64,000 nucleotides of DNA from NCBI GenBank assembly GCA_029582165.1, contig CM055871.1, positions 8,625,501-8,689,500 of the forward strand, written 5' to 3'. Position 1 is the first letter of the stretch. The number at the start of each line of letters is the position of its first letter. Below are positions 1-9,613 of the stretch, one piece after another. The position numbers were made by a program, and so were the translations under genes. Below the pieces are notes generated by a model, which was not told the DNA's origin, ran no database searches, and saw only the letters and a list, made by a program, of their open reading frames with translations. Origin of the DNA: Portulaca oleracea. Its lineage: Eukaryota; Streptophyta; Magnoliopsida; Caryophyllales; Portulacaceae.

Positions 1-160
1 CTACTCGCAACGTGGACGGCTGAGATCCACCCAAATCGCAGAATCTGATTGGCCGCAATCGCATCAAGCGCCCCTACTACTCCCTGATTGGTCCACGTAC
101 CCTTTCCTGTGGACCCCCTATAATTAAAAAAAAAGCCACGGGATAAAACGAAAATGAAAA
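1..160 (+). promoter_or_regulatory. Proximal promoter of the ABF2-like gene with two ABRE cores
   Basis: Two ACGTGG ABRE cores are visible, one forward at 10-15 and one reversed (CCACGT) at 93-98. Each lies close to an inverted CCAAT box (GATTGG at 47-52 and 86-91). A TATA-like TATAATTA is at 119-126. ABREs are the binding sites of ABF/AREB factors themselves, so the layout fits autoregulation, which is an inference. A CT-rich tract at about 262-302 probably belongs to the 5' leader. Confidence 0.55.
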
Positions 161-356
161 TGGAAATAAAAGCAAAAAGGAAAAATGAAAAAAAGAGTTT
201 CTCTCTCTGTTTTAAAAAGAGAAGAAGAAACTAGACAGCCGACACTTGTCGCCTCCATCAAAGCTCTCTCTCTCTCTTCTTTCTCTCTCTACTTTCTCTC
301 TCTAGAAACAGCAGCTGAGGGACTAGCTCAAGCGGATTTTTCATTGGCAAAATCTG

Positions 357-954
357 GTAAATGATAATATAATACTGAATTGAAGTTTGTTTTTGTTGTT
401 GCTGCTAGAAATTGAAATTTTCATTTTGTTTCATTCGTTGTTATTATGAGGTTTTGTTCAGTGATTAGGTTTCTGAATCTGTTCGAGGATGTTCTTGCTG
501 AGGTTTTGATTGTTGGATATAGTAATGTGAAGTATGATTGAAGTTGTTCGATTTTCTGAGGATTTTTGATGCTCGGTTGCTTGATTTTCCCCCTTTTTTG
601 GGGTGAAGTTCATGCTTTATTGGAGATCGTAACTTGCTAATCAATCTCTGTTTTGATCTGGCCAATTGTAGCTTGTTTGATTGTTTATAGTTTATAGTTG
701 ATGATTCGATATGAGAATTTGTGATTGTAGAATTCGTCTTTCTGTGATTGAGAAATGGATGAAATTCAGATACTCTCTCAGTTTTTACGAAATTTTTGGT
801 ATCGAAATACAGGCTTGAATCGCACACTACTTGATTGAGCTGATGATTCGATATGAAAATTTGTTTGTGTAGAATTCATCTTTCTGTGATTAAGAAATGG
901 ACGAAATTCTTATATTCATTCAATTTTTACGAAATTTCTGGTTTCGAAATGCAG
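357..954 (+). other. Putative 5' UTR intron of the ABF2-like gene
   Basis: A good donor (CTG then GTAAATGA) lies at 357. Two equivalent acceptors, each followed by GCTTGAATCGCAC, end at 812 and 954. The sequence between is T-rich, as in plant introns. No coding sequence lies upstream, so this would be a leader intron. The transcription start and the acceptor actually used cannot be fixed from the sequence. Confidence 0.5.
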
Positions 955-982
955 GCTTGAATCGCACACTGCTTGATTGAGC
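699..982 (+). repeat. Tandem duplication, 2 x 142 bp, carrying a splice acceptor
   Basis: The block 699-840 is repeated at 841-982 with scattered substitutions. Both copies begin TGATGATTCGATATGA and end around CTTGATTGAGC. Each contains the same acceptor context, so the leader intron has two alternative 3' splice sites exactly 142 bp apart (AG at 811-812 and 953-954). Confidence 0.85.
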
Positions 983-1039
983 TGCGTTTTTTCAAACTTG
1001 AGCTTCGAAACTCTAGTTCAGAGCTCGAGATTCGGAGAA

Positions 1040-1071
1040 TTAGGGTTTGAATTCGAAACCCTAACCCTAAA
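1040..1071 (+). promoter_or_regulatory. Inverted telo-box hairpin directly upstream of the ABF start codon
   Basis: TTAGGGTTT (1040-1048) and AAACCCTAA (1056-1064) form a perfect 9-bp inverted repeat around a 7-base spacer. A third unit, CCCTAAA (1065-1071), follows immediately. The ATG is at 1075. In DNA this is a telo-box cluster; in the transcript it could form a stem-loop close to the start codon. Confidence 0.6.
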
Positions 1072-1074
1072 TCG

Positions 1075-4000
1075 ATGGGGAGCAATCTCAACTTCAAGAA
1101 TTTCGGCAACGAACCACCTGGAGATGGCAGTGGTTCCAGCAGACCTAACAACAACAACAACAACAACTACCCTCTCACACGACAACCTTCGATCTACTCC
1201 CTCACAATCGACGAATTTCAGACCACTCTCGGCGGCATGGGGAAGGATTTCGGCTCCATGAACATGGACGAGCTTCTCAAGAACATTTACAGCGCCGAGG
1301 AGACTCAATCCATGGCTGCGGCGGCTGCGGCGGCCGCCGCCGCATCTGTCGCCGACGGCGGCGGGTATTTGCAGCGGCAGGGGTCGCTAACTCTACCGAG
1401 AACGCTTAGTCAGAAGACTGTGGATGAAGTTTGGAGGGACATCACGAATGAGTTCTCCAAAGATGGCGGAACTGGGCCCACTGCCCCGCAAAGACAGCAG
1501 ACTCTGGGGGAGATGACATTGGAGGAGTTTCTGGTTAGGGCTGGGGTTGTTAGGGAGGATGCTCAGTTACCTGGGAAGAACCCTAATTCTGCCGCTGTTC
1601 AGAGTGGTATTTTTGGGGATCTAGCTAGGGTTAGCAATAGTAGCAATCACAACAACAACAATAGTAGTAATAGTAATAGTAATCATCATCCTGGTGGTGG
1701 TTTTGGGATTAATTTTCAGCAGCCTGGGCGAGGGGTCGAGTTCATGAGCAATCGCATTCCAGATAATACGAATTTGCCATTGAATGTGAACGGCGTGAGA
1801 TCTTCTCAGCATAACCAGCAGCCGCCGCCTCAACAGCAGCCACAACAGCCACCGCCACATCAGCAGCCGCCGCATCAGCAGCCGCTGTTTCCGAAACAGA
1901 CCGGTGTTTCGTATGCGCAGTTGGGTAGTCCGGGGATTAGAGGTGGTTTAGTTGGGTTAGGTGACCCGGGGATGAACAGCCCGCTTGTACCCGGGGGACC
2001 CGTGTTGCCAGGTGGCGGGATGGGGATGGTTGGATTGGGTGGCGGTGGGGCCATCGGGGTCCCTGCTGGGTCCCCCGCCGCTTTGTCCTCTGACGGGCTC
2101 GCGAAGAGCAATGGGGACACGTCATCGGTGTCGCCCGTGCCGTATGTGTTCAATGGGGGAATCAGAGGGAGGAAGTGCAACAACACGGTGGATAAGGTTG
2201 TCGAGCGGAGGCAGAGGCGGATGATCAAGAACAGAGAATCTGCTGCGAGGTCTCGGGCGCGCAAGCAGGTGGATCTCTATGCTTACTGACTGCCAATTTT
2301 TTGATCCTCAACTTTTGCAAAGTCTTGTGTAGTGGCTTGCTTGTTTGTTTGTTGCCCTACTTTGCTTGTGCACTTGTTTGGAAATTCACTATGTATGTGT
2401 GTGTTGGGTAGGTACTGAGTAACTTTCTTGCAAAATGTTGTTTTAATCGGTTTACTTGTTTGGCTGTTTGCTAGCTGCTAGAGCTGGCAAAATTTTGACT
2501 GGCCTAGGGAAAAACCGGGTGCGGTCATGGACTTTTCGTACGAGTTTAAACACTGACTGAAAATTCGAACACAGTATTTCTCGTGAATCTATTGTCCGAA
2601 CCCATGTGTGACCCCAATTTATGTCTGCCCGAATTCTCCGACTTGGAAAAAAATTGGGTGACGGTCATATATTTCTTGTCCAAACTTTAACATTGACCAA
2701 TTAGACCTAACCGAATTTGACTTGGGCTGATTTTTTGCCAGCACTACTTGCTTCCCTTTCTGCTTTTTTGTTGGTTTGCTTGTGTGGTATGTTGGTGTTG
2801 GGTACTATGGTCATAGATTTTTCTTTTGAATTTAAACACGGATTGAATTGACCATAGACCGATTTGATCCATTTATCGTCCGAATTTCAACATAAACCGA
2901 TTTGACCGATCCGAATTTGATTCGGACCCAACTTTTTTGCTGGCAGTACTTTCTGCCCTTTTTTTTTGCTTTGTTGGTTCGCTCGTCGTCTCGTATGTGT
3001 GTTGGGTATTGAGCGACCTTTTCTGCGTCCCTCGCTATTTTGTTGTTTGGGACCTCTCACTAGGAAGGCCCTCAACAGTCTGATGCAAAAGGGATGCAAC
3101 ATTAGGGACCATTCACATGTGTTGTAAACAATCTGATGGCTGGAAATTCCCTGAGTTGTAACCTTGTTTTCATCTTGGTTCTGTGGGCTATATTTGGACT
3201 GACGCGTGTTCCTCCCAAGTTTATTTAGCAGGTATAAGTGTATTCAGGCCGCAATTGTTTAAACCTACGTTACTTTGACTCTTCATTTTCCCTGTTGGTA
3301 CCCGTGTCAGACCCTTGATATCCGGACAAGGGTACAACACTCGACACTTCTAATTACAATGAAAATATACAAAGTTTCTTACAAATAGCTGAGTCTGACA
3401 CCCATATGGACATGCGTACCCGAGTCTGAGTAACATAGGTGTAAACTAGTCCTAACTGTGATATCGATGATGGTTTTGAGAATATTAGTATGTATTGTAC
3501 TGAATCTACTTATGGCTGTTTGGAAAAAAATCATTTTGCACTCTGATTATGCAAAACTAATGAAATCTTAGTCTAATGACTGTAAACTCTCTTGCTTTCT
3601 TAGGCATACACTATGGAGCTGGAGCAGGAAGTCCAGAAACTAAAAGAGGAGAATCAAGAACTAAGGAAAAAACAGGTCAGTAACTCGACAACTCGACCTC
3701 TTAGCCATGTTCATGTTGAAAATATATTTACGGCCGCCTGTGACTAACCTATGCTTGTTTGACAATTACAGGCAGAGATTATGGAAATGCAGAAAAATCA
3801 GGTACAACTTAGAAGCCTTTGCTACTTATCTATCAACTTAAATTGGTTTTGAATTCTGCTGGATATTTATCTATTTCCCTTAATTTCAAATATAAAATAC
3901 AATTCCTTGAACCTTGATAGAAGATTGCAAGGCAATGCTCAGCTTGTAGATTAGACAGTTGTGGAAAAAACTATCAGACATTGCCTGCATGCTTGCTTGA

Positions 4001-4664
4001 GTTGCTTCAAAAAAATAGTATTATTACATGTCTATGTCTGAAAAGTTATGAAATACTCCCTCCTTTTTTATTTGTCAGATTACCGAACGTTTTCAATTTC
4101 GATAATTATAACACCCATTATATCCCTAATAAATGAACTTTTTACCCCATTTAAGGGCTTCTCCAAGGGCGTGTTTGGCAATTTCCAAATGTTTGAACCC
4201 CATTTCCTATATTCATCGATTTGATAAACTAGTTTTTGTGACAAACAATCGGACAGAGGGAGTATCTTAACTAGGGGATTTGCATACACCATTCAATTTG
4301 TGAACTACTAATCGACCTGTTTCCTTGTGTATTTGTTTTCCAAACATCTCCTATTGTGAATTGCTTGAGCAGAAGTTTGAAACAACCCAAATGTACAAGA
4401 GAGCAAAGAGGCCAATCTGAGAGGTTTCTTTGCAAAATATTGTCGGGTTTTAATTGTTTACCGCTAGAATCAGCCTCCCTATGCACTTCTTGGACCACGT
4501 GTTAGCAGGATTATGCTGGGATCTGTTGCTGTTAAACTTGTTTACCGCTATGAAGCAGATGATGACATTGATTTCAAATGGTTTCTCTTCAGGTTATGGA
4601 GATGATGAACGCGCAATCCGGCCCTCGAAAGAGGCTGAGGCGAACGCAAACCGGTCCGTGGTGA
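1075..4664 (+). CDS. ABF2: ABF2/AREB1-like group A bZIP transcription factor
   Basis: Nuclear factor of abscisic-acid signalling that binds ABRE (ACGTGG) promoters after SnRK2 phosphorylation (family knowledge). Coding exons are 1075-2268, 3604-3675, 3772-3801 and 4593-4664, giving 455 residues, close to the usual 410-455. Conserved blocks appear in order: C1 (RQPSIYSLTIDEF, about residue 37), C2 (GSLTLPRTLSQKTVDEVW, about 103), C3 (QRQQTLGEMTLEEFLVRAGV, about 140), the basic region ERRQRRMIKNRESAARSRAR (about 377-396), a heptad leucine zipper across exons 2-3, and C4 ending LRRTQTGPW. The C1-C3 and C4 blocks hold RxxS/T SnRK2-type sites. Low-complexity runs are poly-Asn (about 25), poly-Ala (about 81-90) and Gln/His/Pro (about 246-271). 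The start is the first ATG and matches the family N-terminus (GNEPPGDG). Intron 1 (2269-3603) and intron 3 (3802-4592) hold repeats. No break is seen in the frame. The exact member (ABF2, ABF3 or ABF4) is inferred from the N-terminus and C4. Confidence 0.93.
2481..2950. repeat. Interspersed inverted-repeat family in ABF intron 1
   Basis: The segment opens with AGAGCTGGCAAAATTTTGA and has the inverted end TTTTTTGCCAGCACT near 2750. A related partial unit ends near 2946 (TTTTTTGCTGGCAGT). Between lie degenerate phrases such as CGAATTTGACTTGG and GACCGATTTGAC. Related text recurs near 13490-14230, 53460-53730 and 60960-61150, so this is a dispersed, decayed family, perhaps hAT-like. Boundaries are approximate and no TSD was found. 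Confidence 0.45.
4056..4262. mobile_element. Stowaway-like MITE in ABF intron 3
   Basis: The ends are CTCCCTCC and GGACAGAGGGAG, inverted, with TTTGTC/GACAAA just inside. A TA dinucleotide flanks each end (4054-4055 and 4263-4264). This is the hallmark of Tc1/mariner-derived Stowaway MITEs in plants. Length is 207 bp. It sits between exon 3 and exon 4 and does not disturb either splice site. Confidence 0.8.
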
Positions 4665-5865
4665 TAGAAACAAAAGCTCGATACAGAGATAGTTGCAGTC
4701 GCAGTAGGTGGTGGGGGGTGTAAATATTTTCAGAAAGATGGGAATCTCCTTTTTTCTTCTTCTTTTTTTTCCATATGTTGGCTGCAGTACTTGTATTCTA
4801 GGGTCCCAAAGCAAGCAGTTGCCAATTTTTATAAAAATTCCTGGTTGCTCCTCTGAACACCCCAGCTTTTAGGTTAGAGCCAGAGTAAGGAGGAAGCAAT
4901 GCATTCATGCAATGCATCATGATGATGATGATGATGATGAGTTGATGACATGTGATGTGGTCACATAAAAAAGGATACATACCCTTGGATATGTAGTTTT
5001 AATGGCATGTCCAGTTGTGTTTGTCTGTCTGTCTTGGTTGGATTTGATAGAAAAAATCAGCAGGGCAACTGAGGCCTTGATTTTGTATGTAGTCTTATTT
5101 TTAGTGGTAGGATACTGACAAAACATTTCTCTGTTGTAAAACCATAAAGTAGTGTGCATGAACTAGAAAACAACAATGTCAAGAATTCTGGGTGTTGAAT
5201 TTGCATGAATAGAGAAAGTATGAGTCTTCTGATTTGTGTTTGTCTGTGTGTTCAATTGCACAAGTGTTATGACAGTTTTCATGGTTGTCAATTTCATAGG
5301 TAACTAAAATTAACCAAAACATATCAGTTTTTAGTTAAATTTACTCAAATTTATCAAAACTTATCAAAGTTAAAAAACAATAAAAAAATAATTTTGATAT
5401 ATCAGCATACATTTGTCAAAAGTTATCAAAATTTAACTTTTATTCAATTGTTTTTTACCCATGAATTTAACGCATCCTAATTATCAACAAACAAGGCATA
5501 ATCTGTAATTCAGTGTTAGATCCATGTCTTAGAATTAAGGGTGTCCATTATATTATCGGATTCATTTGGTAAACATACAACTCATAATTTTTATTTCAAA
5601 TTATACTAAATTTTAATATTTTTTGGGTGGTCATGGCCAACCCTTACATCAATGCAGCTACGTCCATGTCTGTATGCAAGATCATGATATAATGCAGTTG
5701 ATATTTCATTTGAGGGTCTAAATTATAGATTAAGTAAATCTCCTAGAACAAAATCAAGCCTGGTATTGTGTAATCTGGTTAGGCAGGTACGGAGGGGTTA
5801 GATGTAATTGTCTCACCCCTAGATTTTATAATTTGGAAAGAATGGTTTCAATTGATTTTGATTCA
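4665..5865 (+). other. ABF 3' UTR and intergenic DNA
   Basis: The 3' UTR begins after the stop at 4664 and contains a (GAT)n microsatellite at about 4916-4941 that could be length-polymorphic. No polyadenylation site can be assigned firmly. From about 5280 to 5480 there is an AT-rich stretch with repeated TTATCAAAA-like words, similar to text near 61190-61320. I see no gene here. Confidence 0.5.
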
Positions 5866-6642
5866 TAGGGATGATAGTCAAGTCCGAATCTGAAGCGAAT
5901 CCGATTCGCTCCGACTAAAAAATCCGAGTCCGAATTCGATAAAAAAAAACTCCGAATCCGATTAAAAAAATCCCACTCCGATTATAATTGGGGCGGGTAT
6001 GGAGGTGACCACCTCCGATCCGATTAAATCCGATTAAGTCCGATTATAGTCGATCCGATTAAGTCCGATTAACTCCGATTATAATAATTAATATAATTTT
6101 TTATAAAAAAACTGAAAATTAAAATGACCGATTTTTTTTATAATAGATAGTAAAAGTTTTGGAATTTATGGTTGTGAAATTTCCTTGGAATATTCTGATG
6201 GTTGAGAGACTATTTTTGATATGTTATATATGTGTTGTGTGTTATGCAAACATTTTTAAGAATTATTGTTAGTGTTTTATTTTAATAAGAGGTAATTGGA
6301 GTTAGAAGTAATCGGAGTCGGAGGAAATCATTTTATGGAAACATATAACAACTAATCGGAGTCGGAGGTAATCAGAGTCGGAGTTGGAATTGGATACCTC
6401 CGATTAAGTTTGGATTTGGAGGTCTTCCCACCTCCGATTAATCGGATTTGGAGGTGGACCTCCACCTCCGATTATTAATTGGAGCGAAGGTGGAGGTACC
6501 TTCCTCCGATTAAGTTTGGATTTGGAGGTCTTCCCGCCTCCGATTAATCGGATTTGGAGGTGGACCTCTACCTCCGATTATTAATTGAAGCGAAGGTGGA
6601 GGTACCTACCTCCGATTCGCCTCCGGCCCATTGCCATCCCTA
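5866..6642. mobile_element. hAT-like non-autonomous element with internal repeats
   Basis: The termini TAGGGATGATAGTC and ATTGCCATCCCTA are inverted and resemble the TAGGGATGGCAA ends of a common plant hAT-derived group. The interior is built from CCGATTAA/TCCGATTAAG words and includes a 106-bp direct repeat (units near 6401 and 6507). Flanking 8-bp duplications could not be matched, so the ends may have decayed. It has no coding capacity. Confidence 0.6.
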
Positions 6643-6732
6643 ATCCGGTGGCTACAACTCCATGGAAGAGAGTTATAGGAGGTTTCAGTTGAGAAACATA
6701 ATCTTTCTCACATTAAGAACAAAACAATCAGT

Positions 6733-6910
6733 TTTTAGCTCAATTGGTATCTACTGCATTATAGTATCTCATATGTCTCGATACCAATTCCTAGGAGTAG
6801 CAATAGACGTGCATGTTTGGTTTCCCCCCATCCCCCATGGGTTGGTGGACCCATTGGGCTTTCCTTGAGATAAGAGCGAGCCTAATGGATGACCTGAAAA
6901 AAAAAAAAAT
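6733..6910 (+). mobile_element. Possible SINE (copy related to 52650-52860)
   Basis: The segment starts with a degenerate pol III A-box (TAGCTCAATTGGTA) and has a weak B-box-like word about 40 bases on. A conserved block follows around ATGGGTTGGTGGACCCATTG, and it ends in an A-run (6898-6909). The same block occurs inverted at about 52700-52740. The assignment is tentative because neither the B-box nor a TSD is convincing. Confidence 0.4.
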
Positions 6911-7029
6911 GAAAGTCTGGATATCCACTGGGCCTTATCTCTTGGGTATCACTAATAAAATTCAGGTCATCCAAACTGGGCCCCCGTATCAGAGGTACAC
7001 CAATTGGACTTAGCAGGGATGGGAGAAAT

Positions 7030-7185
7030 CTAAGCCTTAAGCCCAAAGACTCGGTTCATGACCTTGCTCATTTTCACACAAGGAGACTTTCAAGTCATCG
7101 TGAGAATCGATCCAATGACCTCCAAAATGAAATGTCACAATAATGTCAAATGAGCTACTAACTCATTAGCCTGTCCATGATCAAT
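7030..7185 (-). mobile_element. Possible tRNA-derived SINE fragment
   Basis: On the minus strand a good B-box, GGATCGATTCTC, lies at 7102-7113. A weaker A-box (TAGCTCATTTGA) lies upstream at about 7148-7160, a normal pol III spacing. No cloverleaf and no terminator typical of a functional tRNA is visible, which argues for a SINE rather than a tRNA gene. Ends are approximate. Confidence 0.35.
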
Positions 7186-7758
7186 ATAGAGTCTGTCAAC
7201 CCCCAATTTTCTCCTTTGCGTGAACAAAAAACAATTTGGAATCATAACGCTCAATTTGCAGGCTTCATCAGGGTCCCAAGCCCAATAATCAAGTATACAT
7301 TTTATTAACTAGTCCTGTCCGTACAAATTTGATGTATTTTTGCTCAATTGATTGTTATTCTTTTATTATTTCAAATCTTTTGAATTTGTTTAGCTTACCA
7401 CATAGCGATATTGCAAACTTGTTAAACATTATATTTATAGATACGACTTTTCCTGGTAAAAAATTAGGTTAAGGTCAATTTGAATCGGTAAAATCGGTCA
7501 AGGTCAGAATTCAGATGAGAAATTGATGTCTGCTTCCTATTATTTCGGAGCTGTATGTTCCAAGTTCCAACTCAGATATGACTTTGATAGGATGCAACAT
7601 TACACCCACTATGTGTATTGATGGCTATCAAGCAACATATACAAAATTTGAATGTACAAGAAATAATAATGTGTAAAAAAGGAAGGGAAAAAAAAAATAC
7701 AATGAATACTATATATAATATAAATCTATTTCCTTTTTAATTTCCTTTTTCATAATTA
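7186..7758. other. Intergenic DNA downstream of the GALS gene
   Basis: AT-rich sequence between the SINE-like repeat and the GALS stop codon. It includes decayed text of the same dispersed family as ABF intron 1 (near 7440-7520) and an A-rich tract near 7675-7700. It presumably contains the GALS 3' UTR on the minus strand. No separate gene is seen. Confidence 0.5.
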
Positions 7759-8754
7759 TTATCGTGGTATTCCTTGAAGACGAGAGCCTATTGTCGCGAG
7801 TTCAAACTCTTTAACCTTGGAAGCCAAAGACTTCATGGTCATGTCGAGGGTGTATGGGGTGTCCCCAATTTTGGCGGACGTCTCGTTGACAAATTGGCGA
7901 CACGGGTCGTGTCGCAATGAAATTGTGCCGTGGTAATGGAAGTATCTGATGAGTTTAATGGGAGGATACGTGCTTTCTCCCACTATATTTTTCGACAAGT
8001 GAACTCCTGTTGCAAACACGTTCCGTGGTTGTATTGCGTACTTTCGATTCCTCCTTGGGACTCGCTTTACGTCTCGAAACACGAGCTTCTCGAAACCCCA
8101 CTTTCTGCAATTGAGGGGAAAACAAAGGGTGTAGTGTAAGTAAAGATTCATCAATATTGTGATCAAATAGTGTAGTTAGTGTGCCATGCAATCATGTATA
8201 GTGATAGGTTGAAATGCAATACAACACACTTTGCATTTTGTATGGGAAACAGATCTGACAAAAATTTAGGGTCGGTCACATCAGTTATTCGAACAAAAGC
8301 GTATTATCCTGACCCTGTTCAGTAAGCAATTTGGATAGTAGAGTTGAGACCATGTTCGAACCTGGGCCCCGACCCGAATGTTAGATGATTGTATTTGATT
8401 TATTACAATGAGACCACATCTGGACCTGGACTCAAAATCGAACTCCATCCGGACCGGGACTGGGTGCCCAATGACAAGCTTTTTTTTTTTTCTTTTAAAA
8501 TATATATAAATATAACAACAAATTCTACTATGGTCTTTCTATTATGAGATTTTTTACCTTAATAAATGACGTATTTAGCCCTCATTTTATTTTTGGTTGA
8601 ATTTATTTATGCTAACCCAACCAAATATACTATCTTTATGTATTTAAAACCAGGAGTAGATATGCAAATTTTCAAATATAAAAAGTTAATTTTTTTGATC
8701 AAATAAGTGATTTTCAAGGTAGGGTACTTAAAATGATTTCACCAAAGATGATGA

Positions 8755-8793
<39 letters not shown>

Positions 8794-9547
8794 TACAAAT
8801 CCCTCCACCCTTACGTGTAAGCTAAGATGCACAGACTCGGACACGAGACACGGATACGATACGACACGGACACGGGGACACGCAATTTTGGAAAAATTAA
8901 GGATACAACACGTTGTCCGACACGTACTTTATTTTTATATAGTACTTCAAAAAATATCAAATTTTTTTTAAAAAATATTTATGAATGAATATATTTTCTT
9001 TAATAGTTTATGAATATTAAAACTATATATATAAAACATAAAATTTTATAAAATAATGGAAGATGGACAAAGTTATAAGAAAGAGAGACAAAAGTATGTG
9101 TATGATGGTAAAGCAATAGAAAAAATAATGATATATTGAAAAAAGGAGATCATAGTTGAGAATGTCTATGGATGTGATTAGTCGAAAATGTGATGCCCAT
9201 CAATGATTCGGAGGTGTCCTAAGGTTGGGATACGCGTGTCCACCATGAGTCCTCCAAGTGTCGGATGTTTATTTTGATAATTATTTAGGGGACACGTTTT
9301 TTCGTGTGTCCGACACGTATCCAAGAGATTCGGACACGGATACGTATCTGACACGGATACGTGATGCTGATAGAAGTGTCCGTGCTTCACAGCGTGTAAG
9401 AAATAGGCTATAGTGGCTTGCTAAGCTTTGAAGTCGTAGCTTGTTAGTTTTTCCATCATTCAATCTACAACAAATTGAACGAAACCTAACGAAAAAGAAG
9501 TGAACACTTGTAAAAAGTTTGATTTTTATTCGTCATTTATCTGTATG

Positions 9548-9613
<66 letters not shown>

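Noticed and set aside
1018..2264. Several minus-strand and shifted frames over ABF exon 1
   Set aside because: Low-complexity shadows (poly-Leu, poly-Val, Pro-rich) of the ABF coding exon.
7030..7185. tRNA gene
   Set aside because: A- and B-box words are present but no acceptor stem or anticodon arm can be drawn; better explained as a SINE.
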